Below, one piece after another: positions 11,179 to 22,417 of a stretch of DNA of 64,000 nucleotides. The position numbers were made by a program, and so were the translations under genes. A model generated the notes under the pieces. It was not told where the DNA came from and searched no databases. It saw only the letters and a program-made list of their open reading frames with translations. Numbering within the stretch: position 1 is the first letter of the stretch; each line of letters starts with the position of its first letter. Source of the DNA: Melieria omissa (taxonomy: Eukaryota; Arthropoda; Insecta; Diptera; Ulidiidae); contig OZ020269.1 in the NCBI GenBank assembly GCA_963971225.1, positions 100,528,405 through 100,592,404 on the forward strand. Reading direction: 5' to 3'.

Positions 11179-12200
11179 AAGCATTCGACACAATAAAAAG
11201 AAGCGCAATTTGGTTAGCATTGAGTAGTCTGGGGGTTCCCCAGAAGCTAATTCGTCTCACCAGAACGTTGTACGAGAACTCTGAACTGGAGTACTACACA
11301 ACGGCAACATCAGCGATTCTTTCACTACCAATGCAGGAGTCAGGCAAGGCTGCCTCCTGTCGCCTTTCCTCTTCGCAATCGTACTGGACGACGTCATGAG
11401 CAATCTCACACTGCACCAACTAGGCATCGTATGGACCTTCACCAGCCATCTCGAGGATTTAAACTTCGCTGATGACATCACAAAATCTCCGACATGCAAG
11501 CAAAAGCCGACTGCCTGGTCGCGCTGGCACGCACCGTCGGTCTGGAGGTCAACATCGCCAAGACCAAAGCCATGAGAGTCAATCATAGCAGCACAAACCA
11601 TATAATGATTGACGGCTGTGCCGTGGAGTTCGTCGACAGCTTCTACTACCTCGGCTGCACAATCAAGGCGGCCGGCGGAGCGGTAGAACATGCCAACTGC
11701 AGACTGAGTAAAGCCAGGTCGGCGTTCGGACGGCTGCATTCAGTATGGGCAAGCTCGCAATTCTCCAGAAGCACGAAGCTGCAAATATTCAATGCATATG
11801 TGAAATCGACATATGCCATCACCCAGAGGCTACACACTTTCGTCAACAAATGCCTGCGAATCATCTGTAGGATATTCTGGTCCACGACAATTAGTAACGA
11901 TGCGCTGTGGAAGATTACCAATGAGGAATCCATTCAGAGGCAAATAAAGCGCAGAAAATGGAAATGGATAGGTCATACACTAAGAAAATCTCCCGACAGC
12001 ATCACGAGAATGGCACTGGACTGGAACCCGCAAGGGAGTAAAAGTCGCGGTCGACCAAAAAACACCTGGAGAAGGTCGACCCTACGCGAAGTAGCCGCTG
12101 TCAATAACACATGGGGCGGCGCAAAAACAACAGCCCAGTCTTGTTGATGCCCTATGCTCCAGTGAGGAGTGAACAAGGAATAAAAAATAAAGAATAAAAA
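11179..12200 (+). mobile_element. 5'-truncated RTE-like LINE with 10-bp target duplication
   Basis: Flanked by AACGTATAGA at 11169-11178 and 12201-12210. The related unit near 11028 (AACGTATAGAC) shows what the uninterrupted site looked like. The 3' end is an A-rich tail (about 12170-12200). The 5' end is truncated inside the reverse transcriptase. Clade is inferred from the C-terminal style (WIGHTLRK...RGRPKNTWRR) and remains uncertain. Confidence 0.85.
11180..12170 (+). pseudogene. LINE reverse transcriptase C-terminal half, frameshifted
   Basis: Starts in the fingers/palm of RT with AFDTIKRSAIWLALSSLGVPQ, shifts frame near 11287, and continues with GVRQGCLLSPFLFAIVLDDV. The catalytic FADDI motif is at about 11465-11479. 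A further shift near 11490 leads into the thumb and C-terminal region (11494-12147), with VGLEVNIAKTKAM, YYLGCTIK and a basic RKWKWIGHTLRK tract. A deletion removes part of the region before ITQRLHTFVNKCLR. The final residues (SLVDALCSSEE) are in yet another frame. RT would copy the element RNA at a nicked target; this copy is dead. Confidence 0.87.
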
Positions 12201-12263
12201 AACGTATAGACCACTTTTCTGATGATATTTTAATTCAATAATTGCCGAATTATTTTAAGTTAT

Positions 12264-12770
12264 GTCACTTTTGTTAAATTAAAAATTATAAAACTATTAA
12301 ATTATTAATGACAACTAAAAAGCTGAAAGAAAAATTTTGAAAATACGAATTTAGTTAATTTATTTGAAAATATTAATTAAATTAAAATTAATTAAAATTT
12401 TCACTTTTGCTTAATCTTAAAACTATAAATGATAATTAAAATGTTCAATGAAAAATTTTGAAAATATGAAATGAATTAATTTATATGAAGATAAAAATTA
12501 AAATTGTCACTTTTGCTAAATTTAAATATTATAAATGGCAATTAGAAAGCTGAAAGAAAAATTTTGAAAATATGAAATTTATTTACATATTTATTTGAAA
12601 ATATAAACTAACACTGTCACTTTTGCTAATTTTAAAAAATACAAAGACAATTACAAATTTGAATGAAAAATATTGAAAATACGAAATTAATTAATTAATT
12701 TGAAAATATTAACTAAAATTGTCATAACTCTACTTTGAATTAACTCCAACAAAAATTTATTTCGTCAAAA
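12264..12770. repeat. AT-rich tandem array, about 4.5 units of 105-136 bp
   Basis: Units begin near TCACTTTTG at 12264, 12400, 12506 and 12616, with a degenerate start (GTCATAACTC) at 12721. Each holds AAAGCTGAAAGAAAAATTTTG-like and GAAAATAC/TGAAAT blocks. A single dispersed copy lies at about 51950-52110. Confidence 0.8.
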
Positions 12771-13269
12771 GTGTCACAATTTGAATTAGGACTATTTTGC
12801 ATTGCGCTGCAACAACAACAACAAAATATACTGAGATTTTGCTTATTAGTATTAACACATAAACCTGAAAAATAAACGTTTTAAGTTGTGTCACTTTTGA
12901 TGATTTTGAATTTGGAGGTGTGCGATTGGATTCTGGCGGTGATCAGAAAACCCTCTTTGAAATTTGTTTGCATAAGTGAGAAAAAACTCAACGCATGTCT
13001 GAGAAATTTTCTCTGCACACACACACACATATATTACACTTTTATCACACTTTGTTTCGCTCAACTACTCGCAAATATTTATCAAGAAACTGAGCGTTTC
13101 AGTAATTCGAAAACATGAATTAAAGCAGAGATTTATGTCGCACTTAAACGAACTGGAGCCGTCTTGGTGTGCAGTCGATTCTACCGAAAAACTGTGCTGT
13201 GCTTTATAGAAAGTTTTACATTCCACAAAGAAATTTTCACAAAGATAAAATTCATCGAGTCAATGAAAG

Positions 13270-16200
13270 ATGGCTCAACGCGTAGTCGAAATTTTGCTGA
13301 TTGTGTTTGGCATTGCCGGCACGCGCTATGCCGACGCACGCAACTACAACGTCTCGCTGATGGAGATGTCCACCTGCAAGGAATATTACATCCACAATTC
13401 CGGCTACATCTATCAGCAATTCTTTCATGTCAACTCGCTCAACAACAACAAGATCGAGTCAAATGAGCGGCTACATTTGAAATTCTACGTGGTGACGTCA
13501 AAGGATGCGCACATCCTGATGTCAGTCAACGATAAGCCACTCCCCAAGGATCGGGTCTACGAAGTGGGTGAGTTGTGAATTCGAATCGAGCGGCTTATCG
13601 CTGCGCAGTGACGTTTCATGAAATGAAGGTTTCATTTTTTATTTCTATTGTTTTTGTTGCTTTTGTGCAGTTATCGACGCTGGCGGCAACACATTCTCGG
13701 CGCTACGACTGCAAATGGGCACAATTCGCGTCTCGACGAATCAAGACCCTCGCATTTTATCGTTGCTCGATCCGACGCCCATTGAAATTATACAAACGAA
13801 GGGTATGCAAAAATATGTGTAGTTGTGTGTGTGTATGGGAACTGATAGCATTGAGCGAATGCTTCCTATATGTTGTATTTGTTTTCTTTATTTTCATTAA
13901 TTTTTTTGCTGTTTATAGATGGCAACATTTCGGTGTATATACCCGGCTTGAAGAAAGAGCCGCTACTCACCTATCTCGATCGCAGTCCATTGCAAATTAA
14001 CTACATAAGCTTTAGCACTTTTGGGCCAATATCGGCCAAATGGTATTACGATTGCAAATTTGATGGTTTCGGTGAGTTTTCTTTATTGGAAATTAAATTG
14101 ATTGATTTTTAAGAAATGAGAAAGAAATGAACAAATTGTCAATTGAATTTTCTTAGAGAATGAAATGGAACAGGAAGTGCGTCCCGTGCCGCCGCTGCAG
14201 CGTCTTTTGTCTAATATAACCGAGAAGGCCGAAAATAAATCGTTACCATTGGGACTAAAGTCGGTGAATTTTTCATTTCAAATACGTTCGGTCAACTACA
14301 ATCACGATAAATCCATTTTGCAGACGCGACTCAACTTGTTGCTGGTGAGTAGAGTGCGAACAGTATTAGTGCTAAAAATTCGTAGATAAACAAATTATAG
14401 TTTTTATGAAGATTGTAAAATTTAGAGTACAGATTCAGACGCTGGAGTAAAATATAGATTTGGGAACTAAAGTTTACAGTTTGAATGTGTACTCTTTGCT
14501 GAGTACAATATTTAGAGTTATAGTCAAAAATTTATACTTAAATTTAGACTTATTGGGGCAAGAAACTTAGACTTCGAATAAAACTTAGACTAAAAACTAA
14601 GACGCCCCATAGACTAATGGCTTAACGTAGGGTACAAAGTTGAGAGCTTTAATTAAGACGCTGAAATAAAGTTGAAACTTCTGATCTAAAGATTAGAATC
14701 TAAAACTATTCTCTTTGCTTGGAATACAGCTGACTTTGAATCTAAAATTTATACAAACATTTAGAGTCCCAAATTTGTACTAAGGTTAGGAAACTTCTCC
14801 TGGGATAATTTGGAGACTTAAGGGGAGGTTCTCATTCAAATGACTAAATAGTAATCAAAATTTGGAATTTGTTTGTGGGCCAATAAAAAAACATAGGAAA
14901 AAACAGTTCTAGGATTTAAAAAGCTTATATTTTCGTCATTATTTACAAAGTTTTTCAAGACGAAAAAAACAAAATGGCGCCCGTGGTGACGTTCCGTCTA
15001 AGAAGCGGTTCGCGTGGAATAACAAAACTGCGTACAGCCTGCTGCCTCAGGATCGATCTGAAACACAAAACTAATTATAAGGCTCGAAAGTAGGATACTT
15101 TTATTGGAGGAATGACCTAAGAACGGGTAAAAAACTTCAAATTTGACATAATGGTGCGATCTCAAACTTTGAAATCGATTTTTTAGCCCTTTTTTATACT
15201 TTGAAGCTTCACAAAAAATAGTTAATACAAAGAATTTGTAGATTTTATAGGTCATTACTCCAATGAAAAGGGTCTTCTTTCGAGAAAACAAAACATGAAG
15301 TCTTTCAGTTGAACAGTTTTCAAATGAGATTGTACGCAGTTTAGAAAAATCATGTTTTGAGATAAACGCTTTTAAAGTTTTGAGGCGGGATGGCCGGTAG
15401 AAACTTTTCTGATGCGCGGATCGGAAAATCGGTTTACCGCAATATAGTAGACACTAATACCTTTCAAAAAATGTAATGAAAAAAAATCGAATTTTTGAAA
15501 ATTTTGAATGAGAACCTCCCCTTAATGTCTTTATGTAGAGTTTAAAATTTGGAGTCAACTTGCTTGGACACTTTGCCTGGAATACAGCTGACTTTGAATC
15601 TAAAATTTATACTAACATTTAGAGTCTCAAATTTGTACTAAGGTTAAGAAACTTCTACTGGGATAATTTGGAGACTTAATGTCTTCATGTAGAGTTTTAA
15701 ATTTAAAGTCAACTTGCTTGGACACTTTGCCTGGAATACAGCTGACTTTGAATCTAAAATTTATACTAACATTTAGAGTCTCAAATTTGTACTAAGGTTA
15801 AGAAACTTCTACTGGGATAATTTGGAGACTTAATGTCTTCATGTAGAGTTTTAAATTTAAAGTCAACTTGCTTGGACACTTTGCCTGGAATACAGCTGAC
15901 TTTGAATCTAAAATTTATTTATAAGGTTAGGAAACTTCTACTGGGATAATTTGGAGACTTAATGTCTTTCTGTAGAGTCTTAAATATGTAGTCACTTTTC
16001 TTGGAATTCAGTTGAGACATGGGACCCAATGATTGATTGATCTTTGCCGTGGATAAATTTCAGACTAAAGTCTAAAATCTTCACATACATTTAGAGTTCA
16101 AGATACATATCAAAGCTTAGACTTTTTTCTGGAACAATATCGTGATTTAATGTTTCCATGTAAAGTGGAAAATTTAGAGTACAAATTGAGACACTTTGTT

Positions 16201-19200
16201 TAGAATACATTTGAGACTTGGGATCTAAAGTTTAGAGTCCAAATTTATAATCCTTACCGAAGATAAAGTTCAGACTTAGAGTATGGATTTTACATACATG
16301 CATTTAGAGCAGAGCTGTTAAAGAATGCAATCAAATGCGAATTAAATCAGTTGAAGTCACAATCAATGATTTCAATTTTTGATTGCAGTCTTTGACTAGC
16401 GTTTTGACTAAAGACTAAAAATTTGAAGTCTGAAGTCATTTCTGTTATTCTGACTAATTAGTCATTTGGTGAAATCACTTAATGACTTCATTTTTCAGTG
16501 AAGTCACTAAATTAAGATCAGCGTTTTTCGAAAAATATTTACAGGGCTATTCTGGCAAAGACTGTTAAAACACTTTCAAAAGATTATTGAAAGATAGTTT
16601 GAAAGACTGAATGAAAGATTTTGGCTATTCCAACGAAAAAATCTTTCGGAAAAAGCTCTAAAATTCAACACTCGAGTTGAAAAGCTGTTTTCGGCGAACA
16701 GCATTGCCAGCCAACTCTTTTTCTGTGAAATTTGAAGCATTTTTGCAATGATGAAAGAAAATTATTTTTCCAATTTTCGTTATGATTTTCTTTTTAATTA
16801 CAGATGTGTTTATCAGGATTATTTTGCAGTTACGTATTTCTTTTTAGAAAAGACAAGAACTGGTGTAAAAATATGAATTCAAATTAATTGTTTTATTTTT
16901 TATGTGATGTTAATGATGTTGTCAGATTTAACCTTAAGGCAATGAACAGCACATGAAGACAAACACGTTCGGCCAATTTATATTATGTACTTTTGCTGTT
17001 AATTGGTGTATTTTTACGTTTTCTTTCATCCTTCATAAAAATCTCACATTTGTAAACCAAGTGCTCTGTTCGATGCTGGCAATACTGTTGGCAAACGAAC
17101 CGTCCGTCGTAAAATGAAAAATTCAAACAAAATTTCAAAAATTTCAATCAATGACTGAAGAAATCAAGCTGAAGTAAAAATTCAAAAAGTAATTGCATTC
17201 TTTTATAAAATATGTCCATATATATTATATATATACGTATATCGTTTCTCTTCATAACACAAACACAACGCACGTACTTTTTGCAAGCTGAAAGACGACC
17301 CCAAAAGCACATCTTTCAAACTGTCTTTCATGTTACGGAAAAAAGCTTTCAAGATAGTTGCTAGAATAGCAAATTGTCTTTCGAAAGATTTTTGTACTTC
17401 GAAAGATTGAGGATTGAGGCAATCAAATGAATGTAAATTCATTCAAACGACATGATTTACTTTTAACAATAATAATTTTTCGAAATTTTTGTCCGAAGGG
17501 GAACCTCGACGAGGCGTATTTAATAGTGTTGCAAACGAAAATAACCGTTCCACGGCAGATGAAGAAGGTAACGGTGTGTTATATTTTAAATACGCTTTTT
17601 TAATTGTTGGATAGCGATTCAGCATTGTTATCGATGAAGACTTATCAACCATGTATGAAAGGAATTCATCTTTAATGGAAGAACGAGAAGTTTCCAGCGA
17701 TAACTCATCTAGAAAAAATTATCTGTAGTAAAAACCTGTTGAATATATTGATTTATTTGATATCACCTGTTGATGAAAAATCAAAAAATTGACTACCGCA
17801 TCCTAACTGTGCATCGTCGCAGATAAATTCACTTGAAATTACATTTTTTACAAAATCATTAACTTCAGTCGCTGGCTTTAGCTTAACTGCAAATGACTTC
17901 AAATCACTTCAGATGACTTCAAATGACTTCAATTGACTTCATTTTGATATTGCAATCAAATGACTGCAATCAAGTGACTAGCAAAAAATGAATGTAAAAA
18001 TGAATAATTATTCATAAATGTTTAGTCTGAATAATGACTTCATTTTTTTATTCTTATTCATTGAATACAAAAAATGAATGCACTCTTTTGCCATAGAATC
18101 AACTGACTAATTATTCGCAAATGATTGCATTCTTTAACAGCTCTGATTTAGAGTCCAAAATATATACCAAAGTTAAGATCTTATTCCTGGAACAATGTCG
18201 TGATTTAGAGAGTTGAGACTTAGAATACAAGGATTAGAGTCCAGATTTATAAACTTTGCCGGAGATAAAGTTTAGACTCTAAAGACTTAAGCGCATAAAA
18301 CAATGTATACTAATATTTAGAATCTAGAATGTGTACTAAAAGTAAAATCCTTTTTTGGAATAATGTGTAAATTTAATGTTTTTATGTATAGTTTAAAATT
18401 TAGAGTCCAAAGTGAGATACTTTGCTTGAAATAAAGTTGAGTTGAAAAGCGTAGTAAAATAAAATTTGCGTAGTAAATTTTTGAATTTTCTCTAAAATAA
18501 AACAATTTGTTTTTGTATTTAAAATGAGCATATTTTGCTTCGAAGAAAATCGTAGTAGATTGGATCTCAAGCGAAGTGGTGAACATTTTTCGCAAAGCTT
18601 GGCAAATTCATTATTCACTATTCCGAACACTGCTTAGCTTCTTAAGATCTCTTCTAAGGGATTTTTAAATGTCTATAATTTTTCTCATAACATATCCATT
18701 TTAACCATTTAACCAAACAGTACTGGCAAGATGAACGTTTGGCCTGGGATCCCAAGGACTTTAAAGGCATTGAAGCCATAGTGCAATCGAAATTGAATAT
18801 TTGGACACCAGATCTCATAGTACTCAAGTAAATATTCTACAATTATTATTCTAATAATTTTATTTTTATAAAAATATAATTTCTGCTTTTTAGCGGCGCC
18901 TTTCAGAGCATGGGTCACTTTAGGCCCGACTACGATTTGATTGTTTATAGCAATGGCAGCATTTCGCTGCTGGTCGCCAATGCCGAGTTTTCCAGTTGGT
19001 GTTTCGACAATAAACGCGATTGGCCACATGAACGTTTAAATTGTGGTCTCATTCTGGGTCTGGAGGGTTTCGACCAAGAGGCGCTTGAGCCCCTACAATT
19101 GGCCTACGACTATTCGCTACCACTGCCCAATGAATCGATTAATACACTCACCGAATGGCAATTTCGCGAAGTCACACTGACGGTCATTGTGAGCGACGAT

Positions 19201-20105
19201 ACGCAACGCTATAGTCGGCGTGATGTAGTGCAAACCATAGCGGGCGATATATCGTTGGAATTTGTCATACAACGCAATGGAGTTTTCTATAAGAATGTGT
19301 TTACAATGCCGATTGTAGGTGAGTTTGAATGGAATTGAGTTTAATGTTATAGAGATTTAAGAGAGAGATAAGGTGACATTTGCTGTGTCATATGAGGTGC
19401 TTTTTGAATAGATGTGGCAACTCTCCATTTTGAGAAGGTGCTATGAGCTGAGTTATTCTATGTAGTTTCTAGTTTAGTTAGTTTTAGTTTCTTTATTATA
19501 AATGACATCTTCCTCTAATTTTTATTAGCCTGCGAGTCACTTCTTCTGCTCTCATTTCTCTTGCGCGGCTATCGACGCGGCGCGCTCATTCTGGTTGTTT
19601 TCGTCATCATTTCGTTGGGTTTAATGTTTGCCACCAAACATGCACCGCACGCCTACGTACCGAATACCTGTAAGTAACTATAACAACAAAGTCAACTTAC
19701 CAAATATAACCGAAATTTGATTGCAGTGCACGCCTATCGTCATGTGATGTACGTTGCCACCTTTTGCTATTTACTACACATTACCATCATTTGGCTGGAA
19801 ATGTATTCGCCCAAAGCCAAACCCTGGGATTGGCTTATGGCACTGATAAACTCATCCGTTTTGCGTTTGTTGCTTTGTATGCGCGTTTCTGATGTAAGTT
19901 CGATGTGGGTTTTTAAAGAAAAAAATGTTTGTTTTCACTTTTAGTGTTTTAATTTTTATGTTGTTGCTTTTTACAGTGCGCCGAATATGTGGAAATACAA
20001 TCATATCCTTGGCGTGAGTTGGCAAAAATGTACAACAATTTATTTTTCACCATATTCAGTATTTATTTTGTTGTGGTCGACGTTTTGTTGTTGCCGAAGT
20101 TCTAA
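13270..20105 (+). CDS. Cys-loop receptor-like membrane protein with N-terminal Methyltransf_FA domain (9 exons)
   Basis: Exons read by frame and GT-AG sites: 13270-13567, 13671-13802, 13919-14071, 14157-14344, 18721-18827, 18894-19318, 19529-19669, 19727-19893, 19977-20105; 579 residues. Residues 1-23 look like a signal peptide. About 70-155 resemble the farnesoic-acid-O-methyltransferase-like domain (SKDAHILMS, YEVVIDAGGNT, ILSLLDPTPIEI, GNISVYIPG). From about 245 there is a Cys-loop ligand-binding domain: YWQDERLAWDP (258-268), NIWTPDLIVLN (283-293) and Cys329-x13-Cys343. Four hydrophobic segments follow at about 427-447, 453-469, 487-508 and 558-576. The M2-like segment lacks the usual pore sequence and the M3-M4 loop is only about 50 residues. 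The second ATG (13270) is chosen over 13263 because it opens the signal peptide and the long frame. A ligand-gated channel subunit or binding partner is inferred; ligand and ion are unknown. Confidence 0.9.
14822..15521. mobile_element. 700-bp TTAA-flanked non-autonomous element (piggyBac-like MITE)
   Basis: TTAA at 14818-14821 and 15522-15525. Perfect 19-bp terminal inverted repeats, GGGGAGGTTCTCATTCAAA. Sister repeat units at about 15680 and 15835 carry the empty site (GGAGACTTAATGTC), proving insertion into TTAA with duplication. No transposase is encoded. In reverse orientation its inside matches the element at 46520-47272 (GCGTTTATCTCAAAAC, GATCCGC blocks). The superfamily is inferred from TTAA. 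Confidence 0.92.
16542..17380. mobile_element. Repeat nested in the hAT element, core shared with 42238-42706
   Basis: Ends are loosely inverted: GCTATTCTGGCAA with GAAAGATAGTTTGAAAGA on the left, and the complements AGACAATTTGCTATTCTAGCAA on the right. Inside, about 16685-17112 matches the reverse complement of 42326-42608, including CAACTCTTTTTCTGTGAAAT, TGCTGTTAATTGGTGTATTT and GCTGGCAATACTGTTGGCAA. Exact boundaries and duplication were not resolved. Confidence 0.6.
17443..17885 (-). pseudogene. hAT transposase C-terminal remnant
   Basis: The open part at 17652-17443 reads through the hAT dimerisation motif: NTPLPSSSAVERLFSFA, then SPSDKNFEKLLLLKVN. This is the signature of the C terminus of hAT transposases. 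Upstream on the same strand (about 17885-17760) another coherent stretch (VNDFVKNVISSEFICDDAQ) can be read before stops. The catalytic core and zinc finger are not recognisable, so this is a fragment. Confidence 0.85.
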
Positions 20106-20194
20106 TGTTTTAAGCAAATAAGTCAAATTAGTTAGTTTTATAAAATTTAAATTTGATTTTTTTATTAAAACTGTTGTACATTAAAACTAAGATT

Positions 20195-20200
20195 AATAAA
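20195..20200 (+). promoter_or_regulatory. Candidate polyadenylation signal of the receptor gene
   Basis: AATAAA lies 90 bp after the stop codon at 20103-20105, in AT-rich sequence with T-rich DNA following. Confidence 0.6.
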
Positions 20201-20339
20201 ATTTAGTTTACAATGCTGGGAAAACATTAGTTTGGTAAAAAAAATCTTACCTATTGTGACATGTTATCAGAGCTTTGATAAAAAATTAATAAAAATAAAT
20301 AAATCACAATAAATAACTAAAATTAAATTAAATTAAATA

Positions 20340-20918
20340 AAAAAACTAAATAAAATAAAATAAAATAAAATAAAATAAAATAAAATAAAATAAAATAAAA
20401 TAAAATAAAACAAAATAAAACAAAATAAAACAAAATAAAATAAAATAAAATAAAATAAAATAAAATAAAATAAAATAAAATAAAATAAAATAAAATAAAA
20501 TAAAATAAAATAAAATAAAATGAAATGAAATAAAATAAAATAAAATAAAAAAAAATAAAACAAAATAAAATAAAATAAAATACAATAAAATAAAATAAAA
20601 TAAAATAAAATAAAATAAAATAAAATAAAATAAAATAAAATAAAATAAAATAAAATAAAATAAAATAAAATAAAATAAAATAAAATAAAATAAAATAAAA
20701 AGATAAATAAAATAAAATAAAATAAAATAAAATAAAATAAAATAAAATAAAATAAAATAAAATAAAATAAAATAAAATAAAATAAAATAAAATAAAATAA
20801 AATAAAATAAAATAAAATAAAACAAAATAAAATAAAATAAAATAAAATAAAATAAAATAAAATAAAACAAAATAAAATAAAATAAAATAAAATAAAATAA
20901 AATTAAATAAAATAAAAA
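20340..20918. repeat. (TAAAA)n pentanucleotide microsatellite, about 580 bp
   Basis: Almost pure AAAAT/TAAAA repeats with rare substitutions (AAAAC, GAAAT) and one interruption at 20700-20705. It begins about 140 bp after the receptor gene's polyadenylation signal. Confidence 0.97.
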
Positions 20919-20919
20919 C

Positions 20920-22260
20920 CAGTATTTCCCATTCAAACAAACCATCCTTGAAATATTGTCAAAATGTGTCTACTCTGCCTCTATGGTAAATATGGGCCTA
21001 TATATCTGTCACCTGGTACTCAAAGATCTGTCTGGGCGCCATCTATCTAAACTTTGTAAATAAATCATTGATTTTGTTGTATGGTCCACTCTGAAATTCT
21101 TCCGTCGGATCAGAGACAAAAAAGAAGGTCCTTCTTAGAAGGATTACGAGACCGTTAGAGGGCAAATATTCTTCGGAATAGAACGAAATCCTGAACAGAC
21201 AACTCCTTCATGGTACGTCAAATTCCAATTTTTTTATGTTTTTAAACCATTCCAGGTTCAAGGCGAACAAATCACCCCAAAAAAATTGTTCAAATTGGTT
21301 GAGCCATTTTCGAGTTTTAGAGATATTAACGCATGGCAATTTATATAAATATACGAGTATATATGTAGATAGATAAATTTCCAGGTATATTTTGGATCAG
21401 AAGTTTATTGTATATATGAGTGGATGTTGTAATTAAGATTTGAAAACATTCGCTTAAAGTTGCTCGAGTTTTGTTCCACACCACTTTATCTGCTCGGAAA
21501 AAACAATCTCACTTTCTATGCAGCAACTATTTTCAATCATTTCTACTTTAAATCAAGAAAACAAAATTTTCCTGTAAACCTCAAACAAACATCTAATAAA
21601 CAAGAAAAACACTTCTTAAATTGCTTTGTTATTAGTGAAGAAATAAATTCCTAAAAAAACTCCTGCAGTCAAATGAAATGAAATACCAGATACCATTTTT
21701 TTTATGAAAAAAGTTCACTTTACATTTATTGGTTTTTGATTGCTATACACAAACGCTCATTAACAATAAATACCAAGCATTATAATACTAGATAATGGTT
21801 TGTCCGAACTCCTCATCCCTCCCTTCGATCGATCCCTGTAACGCGTTCCAAAATCTTCAATTCTCAAATCGACTCTTCGCGCAAGTGAACTTCCTTCTTT
21901 GCCATATAGTACATGATAATTGAAACAAAGATACGATAAACGAATCAAATTCATGCAGAAAAAGTATAGTTAAATAAACAAAATATTTAGCGGTAATAAA
22001 TTCGTTAAGAGTAACAAAAGAATAACGAAAGTGTTGATTGAAATTGGTTTCGCGTTTTTGCATCGTGCGGCTGCTTGCTGTCGTTGTTGTTGTTGTTATT
22101 AAATTGTTGTTGTTGTTGTTGAAATTGTTATTGTTGCCGATATCATTGCAACATGATTTCAAACAATCAGTAAAACATATAAACAAAAACTCCATCATTT
22201 AACATTTAGGTGAAAGAAAATTGAAAACACTAACAACTAAATTAACTGACTATTATGTGA
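20920..22260. other. Intergenic DNA between the two convergent genes
   Basis: No gene is recognised. It includes a (GTT)n-rich patch at about 22080-22135. Open frames here are low-complexity. Confidence 0.4.
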
Positions 22261-22266
22261 AATATA

Positions 22267-22272
22267 TTTATT
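22267..22272 (-). promoter_or_regulatory. Candidate polyadenylation signal of the cuticle gene
   Basis: AATAAA on the minus strand, about 145 bp downstream of the stop codon at 22420-22418. Confidence 0.5.
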
Positions 22273-22417
22273 GTTGTTGTTCCGTTTTTGTTGTATTTTC
22301 AATGTGGCGGCGTGACTGGCATTTATCCTTCTTGCATTCTCATTATTCGTTAATCCGTTTGCGATAATCGCGGTTTGACATTTTCAGCAAAATTTCTCAC
22401 AGTGCGAGCGTCGATCT

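Larger units (their letters stand above)
16310..18145 (-). mobile_element. hAT element with 8-bp target duplication, intron 4
   Basis: An 1,836-bp element flanked by ATTTAGAG (16302-16309 and 18146-18153), the 8-bp duplication usual for hAT. Terminal inverted repeats begin CAGAGCTGTTAAAGAATGCA, followed by TGACT-rich subterminal sequence at both ends (for example 17880-17970, many copies of TGACTTCAAA). A transposase remnant lies on the minus strand. A second, nested repeat occupies about 16542-17380. Confidence 0.93.
14400..18450. repeat. Intronic ~154-bp tandem array (interrupted) in intron 4
   Basis: Intron 4 (14345-18720) is largely repeats of the type CTGGAATACAGCTGACTTTG ... ATTTAGAGTC ... 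GGAGACTTAATGTC. Unit starts at 15578, 15732 and 15886 give a 154-bp period; a further unit at about 14729 is separated by the inserted 700-bp element. Diverged units continue to about 16300 and resume at 18146-18450, after the hAT insertion. Confidence 0.85.

Noticed and set aside
11179..12200. Reverse transcriptase as evidence for a retrovirus or retron
   Set aside because: The FADDI motif, A-rich 3' tail, short target duplication and lack of LTRs, protease and integrase fit a non-LTR LINE.
13164..13466. Alternative frame starting upstream of the receptor gene (ATG at 13164 or 13263)
   Set aside because: It is out of frame with the signal peptide and the downstream exons; the 13270 ATG gives the continuous spliced protein.
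15000..15291. Minus-strand open frame of 97 residues inside the 700-bp TTAA element
   Set aside because: No transposase motif occurs, and the related copy at 46520-47272 does not conserve the frame.
20323..20945. Long minus-strand open frames of about 200 residues (FILFY repeats)
   Set aside because: They are the translation of the (TAAAA)n microsatellite; a pentamer without stops is open in several frames at once.
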